Source: Silene conica (lineage: Eukaryota; Streptophyta; Magnoliopsida; Caryophyllales; Caryophyllaceae). From it: DNA of 64,000 bases. Shown piece by piece: positions 11,220-22,598 of this stretch; position 1 is the first letter of the stretch, and the number at the start of each line of letters is the position of its first letter. Under the pieces are notes generated by a model that was not told the DNA's origin, ran no database searches, and saw nothing but the letters and a program-made list of their open reading frames with translations. The stretch lies in assembly GCA_029255685.2 (NCBI GenBank), contig CM055315.2:77343681-77407680 (forward strand). Direction: 5' to 3'. The position numbers and the translations under genes are program-made.

Positions 11220-11760
11220 TATGTTTTACCTAAACGTGGTTAAATGCGGGTTTGGCAGAGGCGTCCAGTGATTTTAGGAGGTCCGGTTCAAATTGTCAAT
11301 TTGGGCCATTCTTAATAGAGCTTGTAAACATATAATATTTTTTTTAAAATAATAAAAATATAAAATTGTTGAGATTTTGCTACCAAAAGAAATCGAACAT
11401 TGGACAACTAATTGAAAAGTGATCCTCAAACCACTACACCCAAGCATATTAATACTAATCTAGTACAACAAAAGGTTAATGTACTCTAATCATATTGAGT
11501 TTTGGGCCCCAAAACTTTGGGGCCCGGGTTCTTAGAACCGGTTGAACACCCTGTTCAACGGCCCTGGGGTTTGGACAAAACGTGAGCCGGGCTAGCATGA
11601 CTTTTTGGGCACATTCATGTAGGTTAGCAGGTTTTGAGCGGGTTCGTGAGCCGGACCTTTGTAAATTTTGGAAAATACGTTGTCCAAACTCGAAACCCTC
11701 TTTATTAGCAGGCCGGACAGGACGGGTCTAATGGGCCATCCCGTCCATGAAGAGCTCTAG
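11220..11760. other. Intergenic DNA with G-rich transposon debris
   Basis: Runs such as GGGCCCCAAAACTTTGGGGC (about 11500-11525) and repeated GGTTC/GGCC words resemble ends of hAT-type MITEs, but I could not match two ends with a target duplication. Confidence 0.3.
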
Positions 11761-11768
11761 TTTTACCC

Positions 11769-11777
11769 TTATAAATG
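11769..11777 (+). promoter_or_regulatory. TATA box of the GH127 gene
   Basis: TTATAAATG lies 91 bp upstream of the chosen ATG (11868), a normal distance for a plant TATA box with a short leader. No other TATA-like motif is nearer. Confidence 0.5.
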
Positions 11778-11867
11778 ATCACATGAATCAATAATTTTTC
11801 CACCCATCTTCTCAGTTATTTCACTGAATTTGAGTTTGTGTGGTTTAAGGTTGAAAAAGGAAAGCAA

Positions 11868-14800
11868 ATGATGAATTTTTTATGCAATAATAATAATGTT
11901 TTACTATTAGCAAGTTTGATGGTTTTTATAAGTGTTTTTAATGTTAATTATGCAAAAGAATGTACTAATACTCCTACAGAATTATCATCAAAAACATTGA
12001 GGTATGAAGTTTTGACATCAAAAAATGAAACTTGGAAAAAAGAAATGATGTCTCATAACCATGATTATCATCATCTTACACATACCGATGATTCGGCTTG
12101 GTCTAGTTTATTTCCTAGAAAAATGTTGAAGAAAGATGATGATGAAATTAGTTGGAATTTCATGTATAAAAAGATGAAGTATTCGGATCAGTTTAAATTA
12201 AATGATACGAGTAATTTTTTAGTTGAAATTTCGCTTCATAATGTGAGGTTAGATCCTCAATCAGTCCATGGTGTAGCTCAACAAACAAATTTAGAGTATT
12301 TGTTGATGTTAGATGTTGATAGCTTGGTTTGGAGCTTTCGCAAAACCGCGGGTTTGGCTGCTCCTGGTAGTCCTTATGGTGGTTGGGAAGCTCCTGATGT
12401 TGAGCTTCGCGGTCACTTTGTTGGTTTGTTCTCTGGCCTTAGCTTGTTTTACTTTGTTCATAACTGGTTCATATTCATTCATATGTTGTGCTTTCATTTT
12501 TGTTCAGTTTTGTAGTAGTATCTAACCGGAGACCTACTGTAAATGTTGGAGTATAAAACCGATCTTGGGACTCCAACCATCGGCTTAATTAAGCGTTTGG
12601 TTGAGATGGTTTCTTGATGGAAACCAGTGCCTATATCAACCATGTGACCTAGACTTAGGTGGTAGTTGTTGATTCATTGTGATTTGCAAGTAAATTTTGT
12701 GAATACTAGGTTGTCTTTTTAGCGGAAATGGAATCACAAGCACAATTTTGTTTGCCAACATATTTTGATAAGCATTGTCTGTCAATGACTTTATCAGCTA
12801 AACTAGCTCAATTATTCTACGTGAACATTAGCTTGTATCTAACTCTAATAGTCATGTTAAATGTTAATTAGCTTGGTTTTGGCCGGATGGTGGTTTGTTA
12901 GTTTTGACGATTTATGATAATAGTCGTTTCGTTCTGAATCATGTATGGCAGAACGAAAAGGGACAATGATTGTTTTTCTGATGTAACATGTATCCCGTAT
13001 CCTCGTATTATTAAGGTCATTACTTAAGCGCCACGGCACATATGTGCGCTAGCACCCACAACGACGCGCTCAGGGAAAAGATGATCACATTAGTATCTGC
13101 TCTTAAGGAGTGTCAGGATGCAATGGGAACCGGTTACCTTTCTGCGTTTCCGTCTGAGCTATTTGATAGATTTGAGGCTGTACAGCCTGTGTGGGCACCC
13201 TATTACACTATCCACAAGGTATACGAAGGCTTGTTTACGTTAATGGCCGCCTTTGAGATATTGGGACGATGTTGTTTTAACTGTTTGTGTCGATTGATAG
13301 ATAATGGCAGGACTATTAGACCAGTATAATCTTGCTGGAAGTGCTCAAGCTCTAAAGATGGTGACACAGATGGCTGATTACTTTTACAAGCGTGTACAGA
13401 ATGTCATAATGAAATACACCCTCGAACGACACTGGCTGTCGTTAAATGAAGAAACCGGTGGGATGAATGATGTCCTGTATCGCCTGTACACTGTCACGGT
13501 ACGCTGCTAGCAAGTTTGTATCGTGATCTTCTCGATTCAGACAGTTGTTCAGATCGAATTTAAGTTGCTGCTGTATGTTCTTAATTGTTTACACAGAATG
13601 ATCAGAAGCATCTGCTGCTGGCTCATCTGTTTGACAAACCATGTTTCTTAGGATTACTTGCATTGAAGGTACTCGACATCCTTCCTGCACAATCACTTTT
13701 AATTTCTTCCGTATCTTCAATAACGTTGAGATTTGAGAACATCCGCTATTGTTTTAAATTCACATGATACTTGATACGAATACGTCAATCATTTTGTTTA
13801 TGTTAGAAATCAATTAAGCACTAGAATCAATGTACGTAGTTATTATTAGCGAGTCTTCATGTCTATCATTATGTGACATAATAAGTAATAACTAGTATTA
13901 ATAGCCGTCTCCTAGCTTTCTTTTTGCTGTTCTTAAGGCTATTTAAAGATCATTTCTGTTAGTTAAAAGAATCATACATTGAAGAAAATAACAAAGAAAA
14001 AAACTCTTGTCTTGTTGGGGAGTAATCCGAACAGTCCTGGTTGGTGTTCGATGCGCTTTTGAGACAAAATCATTGTTATTTGACGCGTTTTCAAGCATTA
14101 ACACGAGTAGCAATCAATAGGTCTTGTTGTTCTCACCATTATTCGTTCTATGGGTTTAGATCGATTTCTTCACAAATTTGAGTTATGTGTCATACAGTGC
14201 CTAATACCATATAATTCGTCCAGATCCGTTAAATAAACAGTTAGTCCAACTGTTCAATTCGATTGATTCCGCTGCAAATCCATGAATCTTCTTCTTTCGA
14301 GTAATTTTCGCACCAATACGTTACCTTTGTATTTCTCTTTGTGGTCTTGAAGGTTGATGATATATCAGGCTTTCATGCAAACACTCACATTCCGATAGTC
14401 GTTGGTGCTCAAATGCGATATGAAGTAACCGGAGATGAACTCTATAAGGTTAGCGACGTACTGTAGTATGATCTGGTTCAAACAAAGTTGAGCAAGAATG
14501 ATATATTCATTTACGGAGCTTAGTTTTTTACGTACCCAACTATAACGGGTGGGTAGCATTAAAATACAAAACGATGTTGATATCGATCATGACTTTCTTA
14601 GCTTAGTTTTTTTTTTGCTTAATTGAGCAGGAAATCGGAATGTTTTTCATGGATGTTGTAAACTCAACACACAGCTTTGCAACTGGAGGGACTTCAGTGT
14701 CTGAATTCTGGTACTCCCTTGGTAACTAAAAATAATAGTAATTACTGGTTGGTCTGAGTCTTAAATTCACGCCCCAAGTGAACAAGAAACGTTGCACATT

Positions 14801-17611
14801 TGAGGGTCGAAATCCCACAAGGAGCAAATATGTTGTTCTGAGATAAAATACGAATACTAATATGATAACATGTTGCACCAGTATCGTGTAGGCGGGCGTG
14901 ACAAGTACGTTAATCAAGGTCGGGTAAGAGTCGGGTCATTTTGATATATTTTGTTGTTTTTGATGAGTTATTACTACTTATTATCAATCCGGTTCAGGCT
15001 CGGTCTATATCGTTTAGTAAGGCTCAGTCGATTTCTCAACAGGTATGATTCGAACAGATTAGGGGACAAGCTATTCACTGAGGATGAAGAATCATGTACA
15101 ACATATAACATGCTGAAGGTTTTTTTTCTTTCTTATAAACCCGGGTTAAATATTGAAGTTTTTGCTTAAATGGGATCGAAACTCAAACTATTTAACAAAG
15201 TGATGCGGGTTTCAAACTATTTACCAATTTTGAAATTTTTATTTTTTTCCCTGAAATTTAGCACTTGTCGGACAACTGACAAGTTGCTTCAATATTCAAG
15301 GATTTGACAAGCTACCTTCGTCATGTCCGCCATTCTCCTTACTCCGACCAGCAAATAATCAAATACGACCACCATTCTCTTCTTCTCCCTTAACATATCC
15401 TATTCACGTTGTTGTTTGAGTTACTTACTCCAATGGTTTGCGCAAAACACGGCCAGTAATATCATCATCGTTCACCAACACTATCAATATAAATGGATTT
15501 TCGTAACATAAAATTCTAATTATGACAATTGGCGTATTGGGTAGAACTAGTAGACCCGACAAAGCTCGCCTGAAACTACTTGATCCGATTATAATCTGAA
15601 ATCGACTTGACCTAATCCAATCCAGCATTCGATAAACTTTGTATCACTAATCTTTCAGGTGTCCAGGAACTTGTTTAGATGGAGCAAAGAAATGATATAT
15701 GCAGATTACTACGAGCGTGCACTGACAAATGGTGTGTTAAGCATACAAAGGGGTACAGAACCGGGTGTGATGATCTACATGCTTCCTCTTGGTCATGGAG
15801 TTTCCAAAGGAAGAAGTTACCATCAATGGGGAACGTTGTTTGATTCTTTCTGGTGTTGTTATGGAACAGGTTTGTTTCGCAGCATAGATTAATTTAATGG
15901 TCTACCGTCTACATGCTTTTGGAGTGCTTTTTTCCCGAGAATGGCGACCATATTTGCTTTAATGATGACTGTTTTCTAAATGTTCTGTTGTAAAGGAATC
16001 GAGTCATTCTCGAAGTTGGGTGATTCCATCTACTTTGAGGAGACGGGGAGTGTTCCCGGGCTCTACGTAATTCAGTATATATCAAGCTCAATCGAGTGGA
16101 CTTCTGCACAACTTTCCCTAACCCAGGTTGTAGATAATGTTGTTTCCTGGGATCGAACTCTGAAAGTGAAAATAACTGTTGCGACTCAGGTATACGTAAC
16201 CATATATTGTGATTACTTAACGTTTCCCTTTGTAATGAAATCACAAACTCGCAACTCTTTGGTATGTTTTTAAATCGAATAAAGCAAAATGTCTCAAAAA
16301 TATGGCTACGCGCTTCATATTATTGTAAAGTAACAGTCATTCCATGCAATTTTCAACACGGGTCATCTTGGTATAGCCTCTTGATGTTATACTTGATAAC
16401 AATCGAGGCACCGGAGCAGGGTGGTTGTAGTCGTAGTGCTTTCTTTAAAACGGTTTTAGGCATTATAAACAAGCAATTATTCTCTGATGCAGCATTCAGG
16501 AACAGCTACCTTAAATTTACGCGTACCTTCATGGAGTTCTTCGAGTGGCCTAAAAGCCTCGCTGAATGGGGATACTTTGTCTTTGCCAACTCCAGGTCAT
16601 TTGTACTCCGATGAGTACTAGTAATTATGCAAAATCGATACTAGAAAGGCAGACAATTGATCGATCTTTAAATGTCATCGTCTGTGCAGGTAATTTTCTC
16701 TCTGTATCTAGGAACTGGGAAAACGGAGATACAGTTCTGTTGCAGTTTCCTCTAGGGCTCAGAACAGAGTTTATTCAAGGTAAAAGCAAATATGCATTAT
16801 TTCATCCCGTCCAACTCGATGCCATTTTTTACGAGAACAAACGTATAAGACATTAATTTCAGATGATCGGCCTCAATTCGCCTCTCTTCAAGCTATTCTG
16901 TATGGGCCTTACTTGCTTGCTGGTTTATCTACCGGTGACTATGACATCCAAACGGGAGCACTGAAACCGACTTCAGATTGGATTACTTCAGTTCCAGCCG
17001 ACTCCAACTCATATCTAGCTTCTCTCATGCAACAATATGGAGATGTAAACTTTTTCATCTCCGTTAACAAGCGCAAACATATTGCAATGCAAGGATCGCC
17101 TCAAGCAGGAAACGATTCTTATGTTCACTCGACTTTCAGGCTCATTTTAAAGGACCCTACACCTTCTAAGACAGTAATCTCAGGACCCGAAACTTTCATC
17201 AACAAAGCCGTGTATTTAGAGCCATTTGATCTTCCAGGAATGGTACTTGCCCACCAAGGGAGCGGTCATGTTCTAACCGTGGCTAATGCTGGTAATAACG
17301 ACATGGGTTTGGCTGAATTTTATGTAGTTAAAGGGTTAAATGGGATTTCTGGAACAATATCCTTGAAAACTAAAGAGGGTTGCTTTGTTTATAGTGGATT
17401 AAACTCTAAATCAGACTTAAGTGTGAAGCTTAGCTGCGAAGCTCAAGTTTCGACAAAGAAGGAGGCGATGAGCTTCGTCTGGAACGAGGGCCTCAAGAAG
17501 TATCATCCGATCAGCTTTGTCGCAAAAGGGTTGAGACGGAGCTATGTTCTTGAGCCATTGTTCGGACTGAGAGATGAGTCTTACAATGTTTATTTTAACA
17601 TTACCAACTAA
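11868..17611 (+). CDS. GH127 (DUF1680) beta-L-arabinofuranosidase-like protein, 12 exons
   Basis: Secreted glycoside hydrolase expected to release L-arabinofuranose from cell-wall polymers or glycoproteins. Exons: 11868-12423, 13016-13218, 13301-13498, 13597-13668, 14353-14448, 14631-14710, 15043-15118, 15659-15869, 15996-16189, 16493-16595, 16690-16779, 16863-17611. All introns are GT-AG, the phases agree and the 2628-nt frame is open (875 aa). The start was chosen because it opens a signal peptide of about 29 residues; a codon 30 bases upstream is GTG. The family blocks AQQTNLEYLLMLDV, YLSAFPSELFDRFE, SLNEETGGMNDVLY and DSFWCCYGTGIESF are all present. Known GH127 zinc ligands are Glu-X-Cys plus a Cys pair; here E418/C420 and C493/C494. 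The sequence follows the Arabidopsis At5g12950 type (about 860 aa) end to end. The exact substrate is inferred from the family. Confidence 0.9.
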
Positions 17612-18416
17612 TATGGTTACGTCATGACTTTGGAGAGACGGTATCTCAATAAGTTGTTGAGAGAACGTTTTCTCCGTATCCTTTTAGGCTTTTATGTATG
17701 ATTTGTAACATTTTGATTCTAGATGTCTATTAATATGACTCTTTCATCTGGTATATTATTTATAGCTTCTTTTGTTAATGATTTATTTAGTGATTCACTT
17801 TATCGAAGTAGTCATATGCTAGGTAGCACCAAAAGTCCATAACGGACACGACACGTACACGTCACACGACATGTCATGAAATTTAGGACACGGGACACGT
17901 TATTTAAATTTAATAAAATATATATTTTATAGTTATAAATGTACGATTTTATTTTTGTAAAAGTATTTGATATTAATTTTAAATAAGTAAATGTAAAATT
18001 TGCTCAACCGATTGTTACTAGTTTAAGTTAAATTTTGGAATTTGGTCAACCGATTGTTACTAGTTTAAGTTTTATACTCTAAAATAACATGTTTTACTTT
18101 CATAATGAACATGTATAAACTGAATGCGAAAGCAACAAAAGAAATCAATTACTTACCTCCAACCATTGCTTAAAATAATTGATCCATCTTGATAAAATAA
18201 CCTGATTTAAACTAGTAGAGGAAAAATACATAATAATAACAGCACCACCAAGTTGTACTTAATTACAATCCCAACTCCAACCCTTTCACATCGGGCAACA
18301 CCGTTGCACTTTATTTCCTTTGATTAGCTTTGTGATTATTAAGATTTTCGGGTTTACTTCCTCAAGTACATACTTCATTTATCTTATTTTATCATTAACA
18401 AAAATTCCAGGTAACA
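17612..18416. other. 3' flank of the GH127 gene, no gene seen
   Basis: Contains a stretch of repeated ACACG/GACAC words (about 17845-17905) and a 34-bp direct repeat around CAACCGATTGTTACTAG (about 18005 and 18045). No coding region is recognised. Confidence 0.4.
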
Positions 18417-18808
18417 CAGAGTTCGCAAAAGCTTACCCGGCCTGTGGAATTCGCTCTGCCCGAAACTCAACCCGGTACAACTAGAAAATTGGGTGAACTG
18501 AAACGACCCGACCCGATAACCGATAATAGCCTTATTTCTTTCCAATCGAACCCGACCTGAACCGATCCGATATTTTATCAACCAGATAGATACCCAATAA
18601 TGAACTGGTTTAATAATAGTTTAAATAACGCCAAATTGTCATTCATTTGAATTATTTTCACTTAGAACTAGAATTAATTAATACATTTCCTCATTATTTA
18701 AACACAAAATTACATCTATGTTGCTAAACTGACCCAACATGAACCAAACCGACCTGAATAATATAACATCACCCGTAATCAACCCAAATGACTCAATTAC
18801 CACCTCTA
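18417..18808. mobile_element. Decayed hAT MITE, copy 1
   Basis: Same family as the well-preserved element at 21311-21841. It begins with a mutated terminus CAGAGTTCGCAAAAGC and ends in CAATTACCACCTCTA. The middle shares the phrase AATGAACTGGTTTAATAATAG. It carries many ACCCGACC words and several internal losses. The target duplication is no longer clear. Confidence 0.65.
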
Positions 18809-19222
18809 ATAGTGAACTTTTTGACGAAATGGGGTTATTAACCAAACTTTTTATCGCTTTGGGGCCCATTTGAAACTATTTCTTCCAAATGGGTCCACAT
18901 CATCACTTTTATTTTTTTTTTCATATTTTCGTACAAAGCCGCTACCTAAACGAGCGGCTTTAGGTGTATTGTTTTTAGAAAAGAAGCACGATAAAAGAGA
19001 ACAATTGAAAAATAGGGAAAATAAAATAAAAAGGTAAACCGTCACTCTAGGGAGCGGCTTCCTCTTTCTCTCTGCACACTCCCTATATCCTCTGTAGTCT
19101 GTACAAAACTCATCCTCTCTCCCCCTTCTTTCATTTTCTCTCTTGTACTTTCACTCTCTTTATAATTTCTTCTCTAACCTTTTTTTTTTCACCTCATCAT
19201 CATCATCATAATATACCTAAAG

Positions 19223-19483
19223 TTATATGATGACTACAGTAAAGTTTAATCTGAAGTGCGTGTCAGGAGGAGCGAATTTCATCGAATTAACCTCAAGAAA
19301 ATCGACTTGGAATGTCACTAAATGTTGTTCAACTCGAATAGAGTCGATGATAGCGATGTATACCGTTGCAAATATCAAACAAATAATAAATATTATACCT
19401 GCGCATAACCATCCAATAAATTGAAGATCACCTTTTGAGCAGCATTTGCAGTAGCGCCCACTCGATTTTGAGACTGCGACCAT
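19223..19483 (-). pseudogene. Captured 5' gene fragment (LEA-2/NDR1-HIN1-like?)
   Basis: An 86-codon open frame on the minus strand inside the MULE arms. It has a short basic, cysteine-rich start (GRYCKCCSKGDLQ), one membrane segment of about 23 residues (residues 22-46, IGWLCAGIIFIICLIFATVY), then a beta-rich stretch ending in FRLNFTVVI. A short tail, one TM helix and then an LNFTV-type strand is the layout of NDR1/HIN1-like (LEA-2) proteins, but only the first half would be present and my assignment is weak. The fragment stops at the inner edge of the left arm. Upstream on the same strand are a TATA box and an apparent leader, so promoter and first exon seem to have been picked up together. 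Confidence 0.4.
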
Positions 19484-19591
19484 TGGAACGATTTTACTTA
19501 AATTTACCCAGAAATTTCAGAGAAAGTAGAGAGGAGAGAACGAGAGGAAGTGAGTTGATGCGTTGTGTAACTGATTGGGTCGAGAGTTCCT

Positions 19592-19600
19592 CTATTTATA
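19592..19600 (-). promoter_or_regulatory. TATA box of the captured fragment
   Basis: TATAAATAG on the minus strand, about 110 bp upstream of the ATG at 19483, with a CT-rich leader between them. It lies inside the MULE centre, not in the arms. Confidence 0.5.
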
Positions 19601-20114
19601 GCAAAAATAGAGCTCTTACTTGACTTGTTGTTAGTTTGTTACAACAACTTTTGGTGGTGGTGGGCAGATCACTCATGTTGAGAATAGGAAGGTATATGAT
19701 GATGATTATGAGGTGAAAAAAGAAAGAGGTTAGAGAAGAAATTATAAAGAGAGTGAGAGTACAAGAGAGAAAATGAAAGAAGAGGGAGAGAGGATGAGTT
19801 TTATACAGACTACAGAGGATATAGGGAGTGTGCAGAGAGAAAGAGGAAACCGCTCCCTAGAGTGACGGTTTACCTTTTTATTTTATTTTTCCTATTTTTC
19901 GATTGTTCTCTTTTATTGTGCTTCTTTTTTAAAAACAATACGCCTAAAGCCGCTGGTTTAGGTAGCGGCTTTGTACGAAAATATGAAAAAAAAAATAAAA
20001 GTGATGACGTGGACCCATTTGGAAGAAATAGTTTCAAATGGGCCCCAAAGCGATAAAAAGTTTGGTTAATAACCCCATTTCATCAAAAATTTTTCTAATA
20101 AGTAATCAAACCGC

Positions 20115-20330
20115 CCTACACCTAAAATTGTGATTATGTGAAATGTGTAGCCCAGTTAAGAATAGGACATAGTCGTAAAAAAGAGCGGTGTTGGATTTGG
20201 GAAGAGGAAGCCCATGATAAAATCAGCCGGAAATAAACCCTAGTTTGTATTATCCCACAACACTGGCAGTAAAGGAGTATCCTCCCATAAAACCCAAAAC
20301 AATCTCACCTATAAATCTCACCATACTCCC
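20115..20330 (+). promoter_or_regulatory. Promoter-like segment without a gene
   Basis: Contains GCCCA-type elements (about 20150 and 20210), a telobox AAACCCTA (about 20236) and a TATA-like CCTATAAATC (about 20310), followed by a CT-rich leader-like stretch. Teloboxes with GCCCA motifs mark promoters of plant ribosomal-protein and other translation genes. I find no start codon with a convincing frame downstream, so this may be the remains of a lost or retroposed gene. Confidence 0.4.
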
Positions 20331-21177
20331 TCTTCTTCTACAGGCACCTCTACTTAGCAATCTGCATCTTCTAATCTTCCTTCCTTTCCCTTTTATTATT
20401 CATCTCTTTCGTTTTCCTCAAATTATTTAATTTGTAACAAAATCATTTAAACCGGAGAATTACAGTGACGACTCCCAAAATTCAAGCTCAACAGACCGGA
20501 ATGCAGGGACGGCTTTCTCTTTAGATTCCTCTTTGCGTGTCGATAACCCCGCTGAACTGAGTTTTTCTCCTCTTTTTTTTTTTTATTTTTTAAATGGGGT
20601 TAATCGCCCAACACTTTTTCTGTTACTGCTTTTGAAATATCTTTAATCACAATTTTCATTGAAAGCATCTATCGTAGGTAGTGCTTCAGCTTGGACTCTT
20701 TGATCTTTAATTCTGTTTGTTATGTTGTATAATGACGGGGATTTGTTGAATCCGACGAATCCCAGTTACGCATAAAATTGGGGCAGATAATCAAATGTTT
20801 GTAAATCCCAAAGCGTAAGACGTCAGACAATGAGTCGGTAGTGTTGTAGGATCCGAATGGAAACTCCATTAATCGACGGTCTCATATTCCATCACCTTGT
20901 ATAGCGGCGTTGCTGCTTTTACCATTTGGGTTTTGCCATGAGACATATATTTCTTATTCAATTTTATTAGACGGTTTTATACAAATTCAAATTATGGTTT
21001 TTGTTGTTGGAAAGCCAAAGATGAAAACTGAATTAAAAACACCATCTTTCGGGACTGAATGGTTTCTTTGAGATCTTGATGTTTATTCTGCAATTCTGAG
21101 GCTTTCCTTTGTTTACACAGTATAAACTTAAAAGTTCTTAAATTTGTAATTCTAGAAATGAACCTGATTGGGGACTG
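20331..21177. other. Leader-like and unassigned DNA
   Basis: A CT-rich stretch (20330-20420), then an open but ATG-less frame of about 40 codons (about 20440-20580) that I cannot identify, then A/T-rich DNA up to the MSL relic. Confidence 0.3.
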
Positions 21178-21960
21178 AGGCTCGAGGTTTGCATTCTGAT
21201 TAAGCTCATCTATGACGGGAAATTTTTCTCAGTCAGAGTAATGCTCTTATCACTGTCATTGCAGTGTCATTGCAGAATCAGCAGGTACGGAAGAATTTCT
21301 AACTAAAGGATAGAGCTGGCAAAAGCCGACCCGACCTGCCCGAAACCCGACCTGATACGACCCGAGGAATGGGCGACCCGAAACCGAACTGACCCAACCC
21401 GAACCGACCCACTAACCGATAGCAGCATTATTTTGTCCATCCCGAACCTGACCCGACCCGAACCGTCCTGGTCTGTGACCCGATATTTCTCAACCCGATA
21501 GATGACGTTATAATGAACTGGCTTAATAATGGTTTAAATGACACCAAATTGATAATTCTTCTTGATTATTTTAACTTAAACTTCAATTAATACATTTATC
21601 CATTAATTAAGCATAAAATTATCGTCTAAAACTAAATATATAACATAAAATATATGTAAATAACTTGACCCGCTAATGACCCGACCTGAATTGTCACCCG
21701 CCGATGACCCGACCCAAAGATGACCCGATATGAACCGAACCGACCCTAACCCGTCATTAACCGACATTACCCGAACCCGATATGACCCGACCTGCTTTGA
21801 CCGACCCGTAACCGACCCGAGTGACCCAATTGCCAACTCTACTAAAGGATGACGGAAATGGCAAAATACACGGAAAAAATTAAAATTGATGGATATAGAT
21901 AGTATCTGGTTTAACAAGTATTTACCTTGCATTGACAATTATTCTTGTTTTATAATCGAG
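21178..21960 (+). pseudogene. MSL 3' end relic (relic 3), split by a hAT MITE
   Basis: GGCTCGAGGTTTGCATTCTGATTA and the following bases match the end of MSL exon 5 and the last intron. The acceptor TGTCATTGCAG is present twice in tandem (about 21254-21275). AATCAGCAGGTACGGAAG matches the last exon as in MSL-D. After the MITE, GATGACGGAAATGGCA (from 21848) continues the MSL 3' flank. No upstream MSL exon remains. This is the third trace of MSL copies left of the present array. Confidence 0.65.
21311..21841. mobile_element. hAT MITE, copy 2 (531 bp)
   Basis: Perfect 12-bp terminal inverted repeats TAGAGCTGGCAA and TTGCCAACTCTA, flanked by a perfect 8-bp target duplication CTAAAGGA (21303-21310 and 21842-21849). 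The 8-bp duplication defines the hAT superfamily. The body is rich in GACCCGA words and has no coding region. It sits in the last exon/3' flank of MSL relic 3. Confidence 0.92.
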
Positions 21961-21997
21961 TTTGTACACTTTTCGACAAGATTCATACTGTTTGTTA

Positions 21998-22586
21998 TTT
22001 TTATTTTTTTTTGAAAACAAAGAACAATTCATTAATAGAACGCCATACGACATTTACAGAGAACAAGTATAATTGAAAACAAATCTAATGAAAACCAAAG
22101 AAAAACAATTTTCTTATAAACTAGGGATCTCAAAACAACATTGACAATTCGGCTCGTCCTATTATCGCTATCTTCATGTAGCTTTTGAGGGATCCTCGTT
22201 TGATTTATGAGATAAAACATAAATCTGACTGATTCCAAAGATCGTCGACCAATTACATGTACCCTTTGAAAGAATACGCTACGAACCATCAACGAACTAC
22301 TCTTGACAATATTATAGATGAAACTAAACCACGAATAAAAGGACAAAACCCCGAAATACGGGACGAAAACCCTGAAATAAGGGACGGAAAAACGATTCTC
22401 AACAAAAGGGAGACTTTTATTGAAGAGATTAAAGATAGACATACTATTAATTGCAATTTAATATAAATTTGGGGCTTACCATTGATTGATAATCGATGGA
22501 AGCCCCCGAATTGGTGGAGGTTAGGGTTTTTAGAGAGTTTTTGGGAGAGGTTTTTTAGAGAGAGGTTTTTTTTAGTAGACTTAACC
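21998..22586 (-). mobile_element. Internally deleted LINE (589 bp)
   Basis: Flanked by a perfect 12-bp duplication TACTGTTTGTTA (21986-21997 and 22587-22598). On the minus strand it starts with a CT-rich CTCTCTCTAAAAAACC leader typical of plant L1 5' ends and ends with an A-rich tail just before 21998. Both ends are LINE-like but there is no room for ORF1 or reverse transcriptase, so it is a short derivative mobilised in trans. Confidence 0.65.
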
Positions 22587-22598
22587 TACTGTTTGTTA

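Larger units (their letters stand above)
18814..20093. mobile_element. Pack-MULE-like element with ~400-bp inverted repeats
   Basis: Left arm 18814-19217 and right arm 19691-20093 are inverted copies of about 400 bp with few differences. Outer words are TGACGAAATGGGGTTATTAA and its inverse. A probable 9-bp target duplication is TCTAATAGT (18805-18813) and TCTAATAAG (20094-20102), 7 of 9 matching. Long TIRs and a 9-bp duplication are MULE features. There is no transposase. The 473-bp centre carries a gene-like fragment on the minus strand (see next entry), which makes it a Pack-MULE candidate. Each arm contains a small AAAGCCGCT hairpin. Confidence 0.7.

Noticed and set aside
16264-16614. 116-codon frame across GH127 intron 9 and exon 10
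   Set aside because: The family match (TLNLRVPSWS) lies in another frame at 16493-16595 with good splice sites; the longer frame is accidental.
20540-20570. CCCGCTGAACTGAG, like the start of the large-subunit rRNA
   Set aside because: The match is about a dozen bases and nothing around it is rRNA-like.
22032-22442. 136-codon minus-strand open frame
   Set aside because: It lies inside the deleted LINE (21998-22586) and resembles neither LINE protein; likely chance.
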